Made by a program: the position numbers and the translations under genes. A DNA stretch of 47,475 nt, taken from NCBI RefSeq assembly GCF_030464885.1, contig NZ_JALPRJ010000065.1:1-47475 (forward strand), written 5' to 3'. The notes under the pieces are model-generated. The model was not told the origin of the DNA. It searched no databases and saw only the letters and a program-made list of their open reading frames with translations. The first letter of the stretch is position 1. Each line of letters opens with the position of its first letter. This stretch comes from Caballeronia sp. SEWSISQ10-4 2. Lineage in GTDB: Bacteria > Pseudomonadota > Gammaproteobacteria > Burkholderiales > Burkholderiaceae. Of the stretch, positions 8,963-18,158 are shown piece after piece.

Positions 8963-9699
8963 ACACTGCGCTCGAACTGAAGCAGATCACGAAGCGTTTC
9001 GGTGCGACGGAGATTCTGCGCGGCGTCGATCTGACGATTCGCCAAGGCGAGCGCCATGCGTTGATCGGTCCGAACGGCGCAGGTAAATCGACCTTGTTCG
9101 ATCTCATCGCGGGGCGTACGCAGCCCACAAGCGGCCACATCGCGTTGAACGGCGTCGACGTTACGGGAGTGCCGGCTCATAGGCTTGGACGCAAGGGCCT
9201 TGCGCGCAGCTTCCAGACCACAAGCGTGTTCACCGGTCTCACCGTCCACGATAACGTTCGTTGCGCAGTGCTGGGGTCTCCCGCGGCTACGTGGAAGGAT
9301 CGATGGGTCCGTTCGGGTGCGATCGACCAGGAGGCGCAGCGAGTGATCGAGGCTATCGGCTTGACGCAGCATCGCGATGAACTCGCCACCAGTCTGAGCT
9401 ATGCGGAATTGCGCGCTCTCGATCTGGGCCTTGCGCTCGCCACGGGCGCGTCCGTGCTATTGCTCGATGAACCCACCGCCGGCATGAATCGCGCGGAAGC
9501 CGCTCGCGCGCTTGCGTTGATTCGCGAGACGACGCAAGGCAGGACATTACTGATCGTGGAGCACGACATGGAAGCGGTTTTCGCGCTCGCCGACCGCATC
9601 TCGGTGCTCGTACAAGGCCGCGTAATCGCGACTGGAACGCCCGTTGAAATTGCGGCAAACGCGGCAGTTCGCACGGCCTATCTCGGCGAAACACCATGA
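8959..9699 (+). CDS. livG: Branched-chain-type ABC ATPase LivG
   Basis: This 246-aa nucleotide-binding subunit has an intact Walker A, GPNGAGKST, a Walker B in VLLLDEPTAGM and the H-loop in LLIVEHDMEAVF. The signature region reads LSYAELRALDLGLAL, a LivG-type variant of LSGGQ. It pairs with LivF on the cytoplasmic face of LivHM. The start at 8959 overlaps the livM stop (ATGA), and its own stop overlaps livF in the same way. Confidence 0.93.
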   Translation: MNTALELKQITKRFGATEILRGVDLTIRQGERHALIGPNGAGKSTLFDLIAGRTQPTSGHIALNGVDVTGVPAHRLGRKGLARSFQTTSVFTGLTVHDNVRCAVLGSPAATWKDRWVRSGAIDQEAQRVIEAIGLTQHRDELATSLSYAELRALDLGLALATGASVLLLDEPTAGMNRAEAARALALIRETTQGRTLLIVEHDMEAVFALADRISVLVQGRVIATGTPVEIAANAAVRTAYLGETP

Positions 9700-10400
9700 C
9701 GATACTGCTTGAAATCGACAGCTTGAACGCATGGTATGGCGCGAGTCATGTGCTGCATGGGGTGCGTTTGCGCATCGACGAAGGCGAGATCGTTGCGCTG
9801 GCGGGACGCAACGGCTCGGGGCGTTCGACGCTCGCGAAGGCGCTGATGGGACTCGTGCACGCGGAAGGCGTAGCGAACTTTCGCGGGGTATCGATGATCG
9901 GCAATCGCCCATATGCGATCGCGCGGATGGGCGTCGGGTACGTGCCCGAACAACGCGACGTTTTCCCGACTTTAAGCGTGCGCGAAAACTTGCTGCTCGG
10001 CATGAAGCCGGGTGGATCGCGCTTCACCATCAACGACGCGGAGCAGCTTTTTCCCGTGTTGAAAGAACGCGCGGCCGTGAAGGCGGGGATGTTGTCGGGC
10101 GGCGAACAGCAGATGCTCGCGCTTGCCCGGACCTTGATGGGCGACCCGTCGTTCGTGATCATCGATGAACCGACCGAAGGGCTCGCGCCGCAAGTCGTGA
10201 CGCAGGTTGCTGCCTGTCTGAAGGGCTTGCGGGAGCGCGGCGCGGCGATTCTAATGATTGAGCAACGCATGACGATTGCGCGCGATCTGGCCACGCGCAT
10301 CGCGGTAATGGGCCACGGCGCAATCGTCTTCGATGACACCCCCGAAGCGCTCGCCGCCAACGAGCGCCTGAGAAATGAATGGCTCTCTATCGGGGGATGA
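9696..10400 (+). CDS. livF: Branched-chain-type ABC ATPase LivF
   Basis: This 234-aa second ATPase has the ABC signature MLSGGEQQMLALAR, Walker B in FVIIDEPTEGLAP, and the Q-loop region VGYVPEQRDVFPTL. The Walker A reads GRNGSGRST, so the nearly invariant lysine is arginine; LivG keeps its lysine. This could weaken ATP binding in one site or be a tolerated lineage variant. It is the last gene of the operon, and its stop is 4 bases from the convergent iolB stop, leaving no room for a separate terminator. Confidence 0.92.
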   Translation: MTILLEIDSLNAWYGASHVLHGVRLRIDEGEIVALAGRNGSGRSTLAKALMGLVHAEGVANFRGVSMIGNRPYAIARMGVGYVPEQRDVFPTLSVRENLLLGMKPGGSRFTINDAEQLFPVLKERAAVKAGMLSGGEQQMLALARTLMGDPSFVIIDEPTEGLAPQVVTQVAACLKGLRERGAAILMIEQRMTIARDLATRIAVMGHGAIVFDDTPEALAANERLRNEWLSIGG

Positions 10401-10404
10401 ACGC

Positions 10405-11211
10405 TTAAGCCTTGCTATCCCTCTCCACGATCCATTCGTGCTTCGGATCGTTCTTGAAATGCCAGGTCCGTTTGTCGCCGGCCATCACGTTCAGGTAGTA
10501 GTTGTCGTAACCATACGGCACTACCACCGGGTGATAACCGCGCGGCACCATGACAACGTCATGATCTTCCACGGCCATGGTTTCATCGAGATCGCGTTCA
10601 TCGGTATAGACGCGCTGGAACGCAAACCCTTGCGGCGGATTCAACCGATGATAATAAGTCTCCTCAAGCGCGCTCTCCACGGGCACATTGTCCTTGTCGT
10701 GCTTGTGCGGGGGGTAGCTGGAAGCGTGGCCGCCGGGCGTCTTCACTTCCACTACCAGCAAGCCCTCGGCGGGTTCGGTCTGCGGAAGAATATCGCAGAC
10801 GTATCGCGTATTCGCGCCTTTGCCACGGGTTGAGCGTTTCATCTGCGACGGCTCGATCAGCCGCGCCGGATACTTGCCCGTAGCGGGTGCGCTCGCCACG
10901 CCAATCTCCGCGTCGCGATCCGCGCGAACGGTCGCGGCGAGCTTGGGCGGCAGATACACGGCGTAGGGGGCGGTGTCTTCGAACACGCTGTCGCGCGAGC
11001 CGAGTTTCTCCCATTTGTGTTCGCCCGCTTCTATGCTCACCGTCCCCGACAACACGACGATGCATACTTCGCGCTGCGCTTCATGCACATGCACGATGTC
11101 GCCGGTTTCCAGGCGGTAAGCCGCGAACCCCACGTGTTTCCACAAAGCGGTTTCCGGCGTCACGCGCGCGATGGTCTGGCCTTCGCGCGATGCCTTGACT
11201 AGCAGGCTCAT
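10405..11211 (-). CDS. iolB: 5-deoxy-glucuronate isomerase
   Basis: This 268-aa bicupin enzyme of myo-inositol catabolism converts 5-deoxy-D-glucuronate to 2-deoxy-5-keto-D-gluconate. Family features include VVEVKTPGGHASSYPPHKHD, the metal-binding His-rich cupin segment, then EETYYHRLNPPQGFAFQRVY and VPRGYHPVVVPYGYDNYYLN. It is the last gene of the minus-strand inositol operon. Its start overlaps the iolE stop by 4 bases. Confidence 0.95.
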   Translation of the reverse strand: MSLLVKASREGQTIARVTPETALWKHVGFAAYRLETGDIVHVHEAQREVCIVVLSGTVSIEAGEHKWEKLGSRDSVFEDTAPYAVYLPPKLAATVRADRDAEIGVASAPATGKYPARLIEPSQMKRSTRGKGANTRYVCDILPQTEPAEGLLVVEVKTPGGHASSYPPHKHDKDNVPVESALEETYYHRLNPPQGFAFQRVYTDERDLDETMAVEDHDVVMVPRGYHPVVVPYGYDNYYLNVMAGDKRTWHFKNDPKHEWIVERDSKA

Positions 11212-12113
11212 ATTGCCTCCTGAAGCGTTTCTTCAACGAGCGAGCGCAGCGTCTTGTAGCCTTTCTCGGCATACGCATAACTCGTTGCAATGACGGGATC
11301 CTGTTCTGCTTCGACCACGAGCCAGCCGCGATAACCCTGCTTCTTCAATTGAGCGATAATCGATGGAAAATCCACCGCGCCGTCGCCGGGAACGGTGAAC
11401 GCGCCGTTGATCACTGCTTCCAGAAAGCTCCAGTTCCGGTTACGCGCAAGCTTGATGATTTCTGGCCGCACGTCCTTGCAATGCACATGGCAAACGCGTG
11501 CAATGTGCTTCTCCAGCACAACCAGCGGATCGCCGCCGGCGAACGTGATGTGGCCGGCGTCGAAGAGCAGGCCGACTGCGTCGTTGGTGAGGCTCATCAG
11601 GCGATCGACGTCGGCAGGCGTCTCCACATACGCGCCCATGTGATGGTGATACGCCACACGAACGCCTTTAGAGAGGGTGTATTCAGCGAACGTGTTCAGG
11701 CGTTTCGCGTACTCATTCCAGCGGTCATCGGAGAAAAAACGCGGGCGCTGATACAGCGGCCGCGGCGAACCCTGGATCGAGTCCGAGACTTCGCCGTAGA
11801 CCATCACCGTTGCGCCGTTTTTCGCAAGCAGGTCGAGATGCGGACCTACGGCCGCGATCTCGTCTTCCGCACTGCGTTCGGCGAGCCGCCCGGAGTACCA
11901 CCCGGAGACGAGCGCAAGGTCATATCCGGCGAGCAGCGTTTTCAACGCTTCCGGTTCGCGCGGGAATTTGTTGCCCAACTCGAAGCCTTCGTAACCAATC
12001 TTCTTGCCTTCGGTCAGGGCCAGGCTCAGCGGTGTCTCACCGCCAAGCGAGGGCAGGTCGTCGTTCATCCATGACAGCGGATTGATGCCGATCCGTACAT
12101 CGAACGTGCTCAT
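11208..12113 (-). CDS. iolE: Myo-inosose-2 dehydratase
   Basis: This 301-aa TIM-barrel (xylose isomerase-like / AP endonuclease 2) protein dehydrates scyllo-inosose to 3D-(3,5/4)-trihydroxycyclohexane-1,2-dione. The opening IGINPLSWMNDDLPSLGG is characteristic of IolE. Metal-site residues appear in YHHHMGAYVE, LLFDAGHITFAG and HVHCKDVR. It starts 3 bases after the iolD stop. Confidence 0.95.
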   Translation of the reverse strand: MSTFDVRIGINPLSWMNDDLPSLGGETPLSLALTEGKKIGYEGFELGNKFPREPEALKTLLAGYDLALVSGWYSGRLAERSAEDEIAAVGPHLDLLAKNGATVMVYGEVSDSIQGSPRPLYQRPRFFSDDRWNEYAKRLNTFAEYTLSKGVRVAYHHHMGAYVETPADVDRLMSLTNDAVGLLFDAGHITFAGGDPLVVLEKHIARVCHVHCKDVRPEIIKLARNRNWSFLEAVINGAFTVPGDGAVDFPSIIAQLKKQGYRGWLVVEAEQDPVIATSYAYAEKGYKTLRSLVEETLQEAI

Positions 12114-12116
12114 CGG

Positions 12117-13979
12117 TTATTCCTTCGTGCGCTTCGAACGCGCCGTGATTTCGTGTTCATAGGTCGAGCGTGCCGAGCGCACCGCTTCACGCGATGAGAC
12201 TTCCGGCACTGCGACTTCCCACCACCAGCCGCCTTCTTCGGTCGGACGCGCAGGATCGGTGTCGATGCTGATCAGGTACGAGCGCGTCGATGCACGTGCG
12301 CGTTGCATCGCGGCTTCCAGTTCGTCGATGTTCGCTACATGCTCGGCGGTTGCTCCGAGCGAGCGCGCGTGCATCGCAAAGTCGATTGCGGGTGCGCCTT
12401 CGGGACCCTGGCGGCAATCTTCGATCATGTTGTTGAATGGAGCGCCGCCGCATGCCTGCTGCAAGCGGTTGATGCAGCCGTATCCGCGGTTGTCGAGCAG
12501 AACCACAATCAATTTGGCCCCAAGCATCACCGATGTCGCCAGCTCGCTATTCATCATGAGATAGCTGCCATCGCCGACAATCACGATCACTTCACTGTCC
12601 GGCCGCGCGAGTTTCGCACCGAGCCCGCCGGCGACTTCGTAGCCCATGCACGAGTAGCCGTATTCGACGTGATAACCGCCGGGCGTGCTGGTACGCCAGA
12701 GCTTTTGCAAGTCCGCGGGCAGCGTTCCGGCTGCACAAACCACCACGTCATGCGCCGCCGATTGCGCGCTCGAACGCTGCACTGCGCCGATTACATCGGC
12801 TTCGCGCGGCAACGTGTTGTCGTCCTGAGGCGCGTTCGTCACCTGGCCGACCGTAGCGCGCCAGCTATCCGCGAGTTCGTGCGCGCGTGCGGTCCACGGT
12901 GGCGATGCTCGCCAGTCGCCGAGCGCCGCACTCAATGCATCGAGGGCAAGACGTGCGTCAGCTTCTACCGATAAAGCTCCTTGTTTCAGGGCATCAAATG
13001 CATTTGCATTGATGCCGATGAGCTTCGCCTGCGTGAACAGCGTATTCGATCCGGTCGTGAAATCCTGTAGCCGTGTGCCAACGGCGAGCACGCAATCGGC
13101 GTCGTGGGCGAGTGCGTTGGCAGCGTCCGATCCCGTCACGCCGATGCCGCCCAGATTCAGTGGATGGTCCCACGCGAGCGCGCTTTTTCCCGCCTGTGTT
13201 TCAGCTACGGGAATGCCGTGGCGCTCGGCAAAGGAACGCAATGCATCGGCCGCGAGGCCGTAGAGCACGCCGCCGCCGGACACGAGCAGGGGCTTTTTAG
13301 CCGCGCGCAAGGCAGCCGTAGCCCGTGCGATTTCTTCATCGACAGGCGAGGGCGTATGGAACGGCACCACGCGCGGTTCGAAGAACGACGCGGGATAGTC
13401 GTATGCCATCGCTTGCACGTCTTGCGGCAGCGCGAGCGTGACGGGCCCGCACAACGCGGCGTCCGTCAGCACGCGCATTGCACGCGGCAACGCGGTGAGC
13501 AATTGCGCCGGATGCACGATCCGGTCGAAGTAACGCGAGACGGGCTTCAGCGCGTCGTTCGCGGAAATACCGCCATCGCCGAAATCTTCTACTTGCTGCA
13601 AGACCGGATCGGGCGCGCGGGACACGAACACATCGCCCGGCAGCAACAACACCGGCAAGCGGTTCACGTGCGCCAGGGCTGCCGCCGTGACCAGGTTCGT
13701 CGCACCCGGACCGATGGACGTCGTCACCGCCATCAAACGGCGTCGAAAGTGTGCCTTTGCGTACGCGATCGCCGCATGCGCCATCGCCTGCTCGTTGTGG
13801 GCACGATAGGTCGGCAGCGTTTCGCGATGTGCATACAACGCCTCGCCGATGCCTGCAACGTTGCCATGTCCGAAGATGGCGAAGACGCCGCCGAACAGCG
13901 GCTCACCGTCCGGAGTTTGCTGCGCGGCGAGGTAGCGGACCAGCGCCTGCGCGGTGGTTAAACGAAGCGTGCCGTTCAT
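12117..13979 (-). CDS. iolD: 3D-(3,5/4)-trihydroxycyclohexane-1,2-dione hydrolase
   Basis: This 620-aa thiamine-diphosphate enzyme opens the ring of the IolE product to give 5-deoxy-glucuronate. It has the three-domain ThDP layout. The N-terminal Pyr domain includes FAIFGHGNVAGIGEAL and SIGPGATNLVTAA, the middle domain ALAWDHPLNLGGIGVTG, and the C-terminal PP domain the GDG...N motif (GDGSYLMMNSELATS, then LLDNRGYGCINRLQ). Its start overlaps the end of iolC by 4 bases (ATGA). Confidence 0.96.
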   Translation of the reverse strand: MNGTLRLTTAQALVRYLAAQQTPDGEPLFGGVFAIFGHGNVAGIGEALYAHRETLPTYRAHNEQAMAHAAIAYAKAHFRRRLMAVTTSIGPGATNLVTAAALAHVNRLPVLLLPGDVFVSRAPDPVLQQVEDFGDGGISANDALKPVSRYFDRIVHPAQLLTALPRAMRVLTDAALCGPVTLALPQDVQAMAYDYPASFFEPRVVPFHTPSPVDEEIARATAALRAAKKPLLVSGGGVLYGLAADALRSFAERHGIPVAETQAGKSALAWDHPLNLGGIGVTGSDAANALAHDADCVLAVGTRLQDFTTGSNTLFTQAKLIGINANAFDALKQGALSVEADARLALDALSAALGDWRASPPWTARAHELADSWRATVGQVTNAPQDDNTLPREADVIGAVQRSSAQSAAHDVVVCAAGTLPADLQKLWRTSTPGGYHVEYGYSCMGYEVAGGLGAKLARPDSEVIVIVGDGSYLMMNSELATSVMLGAKLIVVLLDNRGYGCINRLQQACGGAPFNNMIEDCRQGPEGAPAIDFAMHARSLGATAEHVANIDELEAAMQRARASTRSYLISIDTDPARPTEEGGWWWEVAVPEVSSREAVRSARSTYEHEITARSKRTKE

Positions 13980-15970
13980 GCTGCCTGCTCCTGCGTGACA
14001 GTTTGCGTGGCGTTTTTACTGCGGGCATCGCGCCATGCATCGATCAGCGTTTCAAATGTGCGTCGAACGCGCGCGATGAGTTCCGCGTCGTCGATAGAAC
14101 CCGCCAGCCACGCATGACTCGGCTCGTGGAAGATGGTCCTACCCACGGTAAATCCACGACAGGTCTTCGATAAAGCCGCCGGCTTGAAGCCCTCGCACAG
14201 TTGATCGACAGCAGCCGACAAGCCCAGCAGCACGACACCCCGGCACGCTGGATCACGCTCGGCGATCAACGCGTCGATAGCCTGCCATTGCGCCGCGTTC
14301 ATGGGCTCGAGCTTCCACCACTCGGGATAAATGCCGAGGTTATAGAGGCGTTTCAACGATCGCAACGCGGTATCTTCAGCAATCGGTGGACCGTTCTTCG
14401 GCACGATCACTTCGAGCAACAACTCGTGCCCGCTGACCTGAGCCGCGTCGTACAACGCGCGAATCTGCGCTTCCTGTTCGAGCCGAAGATCGTGCGGGTG
14501 ATCGGGATGATAGTGAATCAGGCACTTCGCAACATGCTCGCGCGGCCACTCGATAAGCGTCGTGCCAATCGACCGGCCGTGATCGAAGACAAGCGGCATC
14601 GAGCCGGGTAATTCCACTGGGCGACCGATCCACCAGCCACGTCCGGTCGCCGCGTTCAGCGCGTCCTGACCGTAGCGGTCGTCGATCAGCACGCCGATAC
14701 GTCCTTCCAGCCCGCGCTCCTTTTCCGTCTGCGCCACGGCTTCCACAAACAAGCCTTTGAGCTTGGCGATTCGCGTTTCATCGGCGCCGGTTTGCTGCGC
14801 GAGATCGAAGAACTGGTTGCGATGGTCGAAGGCAAAACCGAGTACTTCGTCCCATGTTTTCCTTGCCGGCGTTACGCGGTGCAAACGCGCGAGCGTCGCA
14901 TCGCGATCCGGCCTGCGCATGCGGATGGGATCTGCTTGAGCGGCGTCGAGGAAGTAGCTGAGTTCTGCAGGTGTCGGCATGGCCGGTGCGCAACCGTGGC
15001 GCGATACGACAAGCCCTCCGCATGCGTTGGCCGTGCGCGCGCAGACTTCCAGCGGTTCGTCTCTCAACCAGCCGGCCAGGAAGCCGGACGCGAAGGCATC
15101 GCCCGCGCCGAGCACGTTGAGCACTTCGACTTCAACGCCGCGATAGACCGGCGCATCGTCGATGGAAACCGGTACGTCGCCATCGATGATCGAACAGCCC
15201 ATCGGTCCGCGCTTGACCACAAGCATGGCGTCCGTCACGGCACGAACGGCGCTGAGCGCATCGATGAGATTGTCCTTGCCGCCTGCAATCCGGAACTCTT
15301 CTTCCGTGCCGATCACCAGATCCATCAATGGCAAGATGCCTTGCAAATGCGCGGTCACGCCTTCGTTCGCAATGAACCGCGTCTCGCCGTCGGCCTTCCC
15401 GGTCAGCCCCCAAAGTACGGGCCGATAGTCAATATCAAGTACCGTACGCACCTGATTGCGACGCGCGTATTCGAGCGCGCGCCGGCTCGTGCGGTTGACC
15501 TGATCGGTGGAGAAATGCGTGCCTGTAATCAGCAGCGCTTTCGATGAAGCGATGAACGCCTCGTCGAAGTCGTTTTCATCGACGGCCATGTCCGCGCAGT
15601 CATCGCGATAGAACACGAGCGGGAAGGTATCGCGGTCTTCTATGCCCAGCAGAACGAGTCCAGTCAGCCGGTCGTGATCGATCCGAACATGGCTCGTATC
15701 GCAGCCTTCACGTTCCAAAGTCTCGGTGAGAAAGCGGCCCATGTGGTCGTTGCCGACGCGCGAGAGCATGGCGGACTTGAGGCCTAGCCGCGCACACCCA
15801 AATGCGATATTCGCCGACGACCCACCGAGATATTTTGCGAAGCTCGACACGTCTTCGAGCCGTGCGCCGACTTGCTGCGCGTAGAGATCGACCGCGAGCC
15901 GCCCGAGACACACGATGTCGCGCGTTCGCCCTGAAGCAAACCGCGATCCGGTTGATGAGTGCAATGCCAT
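13976..15970 (-). CDS. iolC: IolC kinase fused to IolJ-like aldolase (DUF2090)
   Basis: This 664-aa two-domain protein starts with a PfkB/ribokinase-like 5-dehydro-2-deoxygluconokinase (about 1-335), with CLGRLAVDLYAQQ, the GGSSANIAFGCARLG segment and the catalytic LGAGDAFASGF near residue 290. The second half (about 345-650, DUF2090) is thought to supply the 5-dehydro-2-deoxyphosphogluconate aldolase step, giving dihydroxyacetone phosphate and malonate semialdehyde. Such fusions are common in proteobacterial inositol loci and replace separate iolJ. It starts 52 bases after the transporter ATPase gene and overlaps iolD, so it is the first catabolic gene after the transporter. Confidence 0.95.
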   Translation of the reverse strand: MALHSSTGSRFASGRTRDIVCLGRLAVDLYAQQVGARLEDVSSFAKYLGGSSANIAFGCARLGLKSAMLSRVGNDHMGRFLTETLEREGCDTSHVRIDHDRLTGLVLLGIEDRDTFPLVFYRDDCADMAVDENDFDEAFIASSKALLITGTHFSTDQVNRTSRRALEYARRNQVRTVLDIDYRPVLWGLTGKADGETRFIANEGVTAHLQGILPLMDLVIGTEEEFRIAGGKDNLIDALSAVRAVTDAMLVVKRGPMGCSIIDGDVPVSIDDAPVYRGVEVEVLNVLGAGDAFASGFLAGWLRDEPLEVCARTANACGGLVVSRHGCAPAMPTPAELSYFLDAAQADPIRMRRPDRDATLARLHRVTPARKTWDEVLGFAFDHRNQFFDLAQQTGADETRIAKLKGLFVEAVAQTEKERGLEGRIGVLIDDRYGQDALNAATGRGWWIGRPVELPGSMPLVFDHGRSIGTTLIEWPREHVAKCLIHYHPDHPHDLRLEQEAQIRALYDAAQVSGHELLLEVIVPKNGPPIAEDTALRSLKRLYNLGIYPEWWKLEPMNAAQWQAIDALIAERDPACRGVVLLGLSAAVDQLCEGFKPAALSKTCRGFTVGRTIFHEPSHAWLAGSIDDAELIARVRRTFETLIDAWRDARSKNATQTVTQEQAA

Positions 15971-16022
15971 GTTCGATCCTGTTCTGTAGATGATGAAAAG
16001 CCCGGCGTCGGCCTGAACGTGC

Positions 16023-16814
16023 TCAGGCCGCTTCGCCTTCCAGCTCGCTCATCATTTGCTGCATTTCGGCGCCGCCCGCCATCATGTCGAGCACTTCGTT
16101 CTTGGTGATCGTGTCTTTCGTGAACGTGCCCATGGATTTACCGCGGTTGAGCAGCGTGAACGAATCGCCGATGGGATACGCGTGATGCACGTTGTGCGTG
16201 ATGAAGATCACGGAGATACCTTTCGCGCGCGCCGTGTGAATCAGCCGCAGCACGTTGAAGGATTGTTTCACGCCGAGCGCGGCTGTGGGTTCATCGAGGA
16301 TCAGCACGCGTGCGCCGAAATGGATCGCTCGCGCAATCGCCAGACATTGCTTCTCGCCGCCCGACATCGTGCCGATAGGCTGATGCGGGTCACGCACGTT
16401 GATGCCCATTTCGGAGAGCCGTGCACGCGATGTTTCCGCGGCCAGATCCAGGTCCATCACGTTGAGAAAGCCGAAGCGTTTTTTCTGCGGCTCGCGGCCC
16501 ATGAAGAAATTGCGCGCAACCGAGAGCAACGGCACGAGCGCGAGATCCTGATACACGGTCGCGATACCGAGATCGAGCGCTTCTTTAGGCGACCCGAAGT
16601 GCACGGGTTTGCCATCGACGAGATACTCGCCGGAGGAGGGCGTATGCACGCCCGCCAGCGTCTTGATCAGAGTTGATTTGCCCGCGCCGTTATCGCCGAG
16701 CAGGCAGTGCACTTCGCCGCGTTTCAGGTGCAACGTGACGCCGTTCAGAGCGATCACTTTGCCAAAGAACTTGCTGACGTTTTCCAGTGCGAGGATGGTG
16801 TCTTGTTCAGCCAT
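16023..16814 (-). CDS. Sugar (inositol) ABC transporter ATPase
   Basis: This 263-aa ATPase of the carbohydrate CUT2 type has Walker A GDNGAGKST, signature MSGGEKQ, Walker B VLILDEPTAAL and the H-loop in VIFITHNVHHA. It is a single-domain protein, unlike the roughly 500-aa double ATPases (RbsA type) of many CUT2 systems, and so probably works as a homodimer, as in FrcA-type transporters. The frame is open far upstream, but the ATG at 16814 is preceded by GGGGA at good spacing. Context between the permease and iolC supports myo-inositol as substrate. Confidence 0.93.
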   Translation of the reverse strand: MAEQDTILALENVSKFFGKVIALNGVTLHLKRGEVHCLLGDNGAGKSTLIKTLAGVHTPSSGEYLVDGKPVHFGSPKEALDLGIATVYQDLALVPLLSVARNFFMGREPQKKRFGFLNVMDLDLAAETSRARLSEMGINVRDPHQPIGTMSGGEKQCLAIARAIHFGARVLILDEPTAALGVKQSFNVLRLIHTARAKGISVIFITHNVHHAYPIGDSFTLLNRGKSMGTFTKDTITKNEVLDMMAGGAEMQQMMSELEGEAA

Positions 16815-16840
16815 GGCTGTTCCCCTTATTGAGCCTGTGT

Positions 16841-18016
16841 TCATTGAGCTTGAGAAACGCGACGGCGCACGTAGTGATTGAACAGCACGGCGATCAGCAG
16901 CATCACGCCGAGGAACACGCGGAACCAGTCGGAGCTGACGTTCGTGTACGTGATACCGATTTGCACGACACCGAAGATCAGCGCACCGAAGCACGCGCCG
17001 ATCACCGATCCATATCCGCCCGTAAGCAGCGTCCCGCCGATCACCGCCGCGATGATCGCTTCGAATTCCTTCTGCAGGCCACGATCGGCGGCAGCGGAAC
17101 CGATGTCGCAGACTTGCAGCACGGCGAACAGGCACGAGCAGAACGCGGTGAGAACGAACAGCGAAATCTTGACGCGCCTGACCGGCACACCGACGTTCTT
17201 CGCGGCGTTCGCATCGCCGCCCACGGCCAGGATCCAGTTGCCGAAACGCGTCTTGGCGAGGACGAATGCGCTGACCGCCGCGAGCGCGAACCACCACAGG
17301 ATGACCTTCGGAATGCCGGGCACCAGGGGTTCGCCGTTATCGAGCAATTTGCCGATGCCCATATGCCCGAGCCACGAAAAGAGACCATGCAACGCGACGC
17401 CATGGAACAGCGTGTTCGCGAGCCAGTCGTTTTGCGCGAGATCGCCGACACCCGAGATGATCGTGCGGTCCGCGAAGAGAATGGAGAGCGCAAGCGTGAG
17501 GCCGCGCAGGATAAACAGAAACGCCAGCGTGACAATGAACGAGGGCAGTCGCGTTTTCACGACGAGATACCCGTTCAATGCGCCGAGCAGCATCGAGCCG
17601 ACGAACGCGAACAGGATCGCGACAGATAACGGCCAGTGAAAATACACCGACGGAATCGCGACCATCATGCCGGCGAAACCGATCATCGAACCAATCGATA
17701 AATCGAACTCGCCCGCAATCATCAAGAGGCACGCGCCGACTGCGAGCAAGCCGAGATACGCGGCGACTTGCGACCAGTTCATGACGCCATCGAGGTTGAA
17801 CATGCCCGAACTGCCGGCGCTGATACCGAACACGATAAACACGAGCGCGGCCCCGGATATTGCGGCGAATTCGGGACGATTCAGAATATGGCCGAACCAT
17901 GATTCACGCCTGACGCGTTCGTCGGCGGATCGGGGCGATGGAACGGAATCCTGATCCTGAGCAGCCGCATTGGCCGCGTTGGAAATCGGGGGGACGTGCT
18001 TGCCGGCTATACCCAT
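16841..18016 (-). CDS. Sugar (inositol) ABC transporter permease
   Basis: This 391-aa inner-membrane permease of the CUT2 (RbsC-like) family has multiple hydrophobic segments and family stretches such as IAGEFDLSIGSMIGFAGM, GYLVVKTRLPSFIVTLAFLF and GGTLLTGGYGSVIGACFGAL (each partly quoted). A hydrophilic N-terminal extension of about 50 residues precedes the first membrane segment. I start it at 18016 (MGIAGKHVPP) because AAGGAG lies at good distance upstream; the frame itself is open to 18133. It is followed by the ATPase gene after 26 bases. Confidence 0.92.
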   Translation of the reverse strand: MGIAGKHVPPISNAANAAAQDQDSVPSPRSADERVRRESWFGHILNRPEFAAISGAALVFIVFGISAGSSGMFNLDGVMNWSQVAAYLGLLAVGACLLMIAGEFDLSIGSMIGFAGMMVAIPSVYFHWPLSVAILFAFVGSMLLGALNGYLVVKTRLPSFIVTLAFLFILRGLTLALSILFADRTIISGVGDLAQNDWLANTLFHGVALHGLFSWLGHMGIGKLLDNGEPLVPGIPKVILWWFALAAVSAFVLAKTRFGNWILAVGGDANAAKNVGVPVRRVKISLFVLTAFCSCLFAVLQVCDIGSAAADRGLQKEFEAIIAAVIGGTLLTGGYGSVIGACFGALIFGVVQIGITYTNVSSDWFRVFLGVMLLIAVLFNHYVRRRVSQAQ

Positions 18017-18085
18017 GATGGCTCCTTGAAGCGCGCGGCCGGACGCTTGCATCCAAGCGGTGGCGCGTTGAGAGAAAGCAGTTGC

Positions 18086-18143
18086 TGCGGGCGGCGCTTG
18101 AATCGGAGAAGACTCAAGCCGGAAGAAATTCAAACCGCCCGCA
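18086..18143 (-). repeat. Intercistronic inverted repeat
   Basis: A 9-bp perfect outer stem, TGCGGGCGG (18086-18094) with CCGCCCGCA (18135-18143), has an inner TTGAA/TTCAA pairing. It lies between the binding-protein stop (18159) and the permease start (18016). Stable stems at this point in transporter operons usually protect the binding-protein mRNA end or reduce read-through, so that the binding protein is made in excess. No T-run follows. Confidence 0.6.
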
Positions 18144-18158
18144 ATAGATCACATCGGA

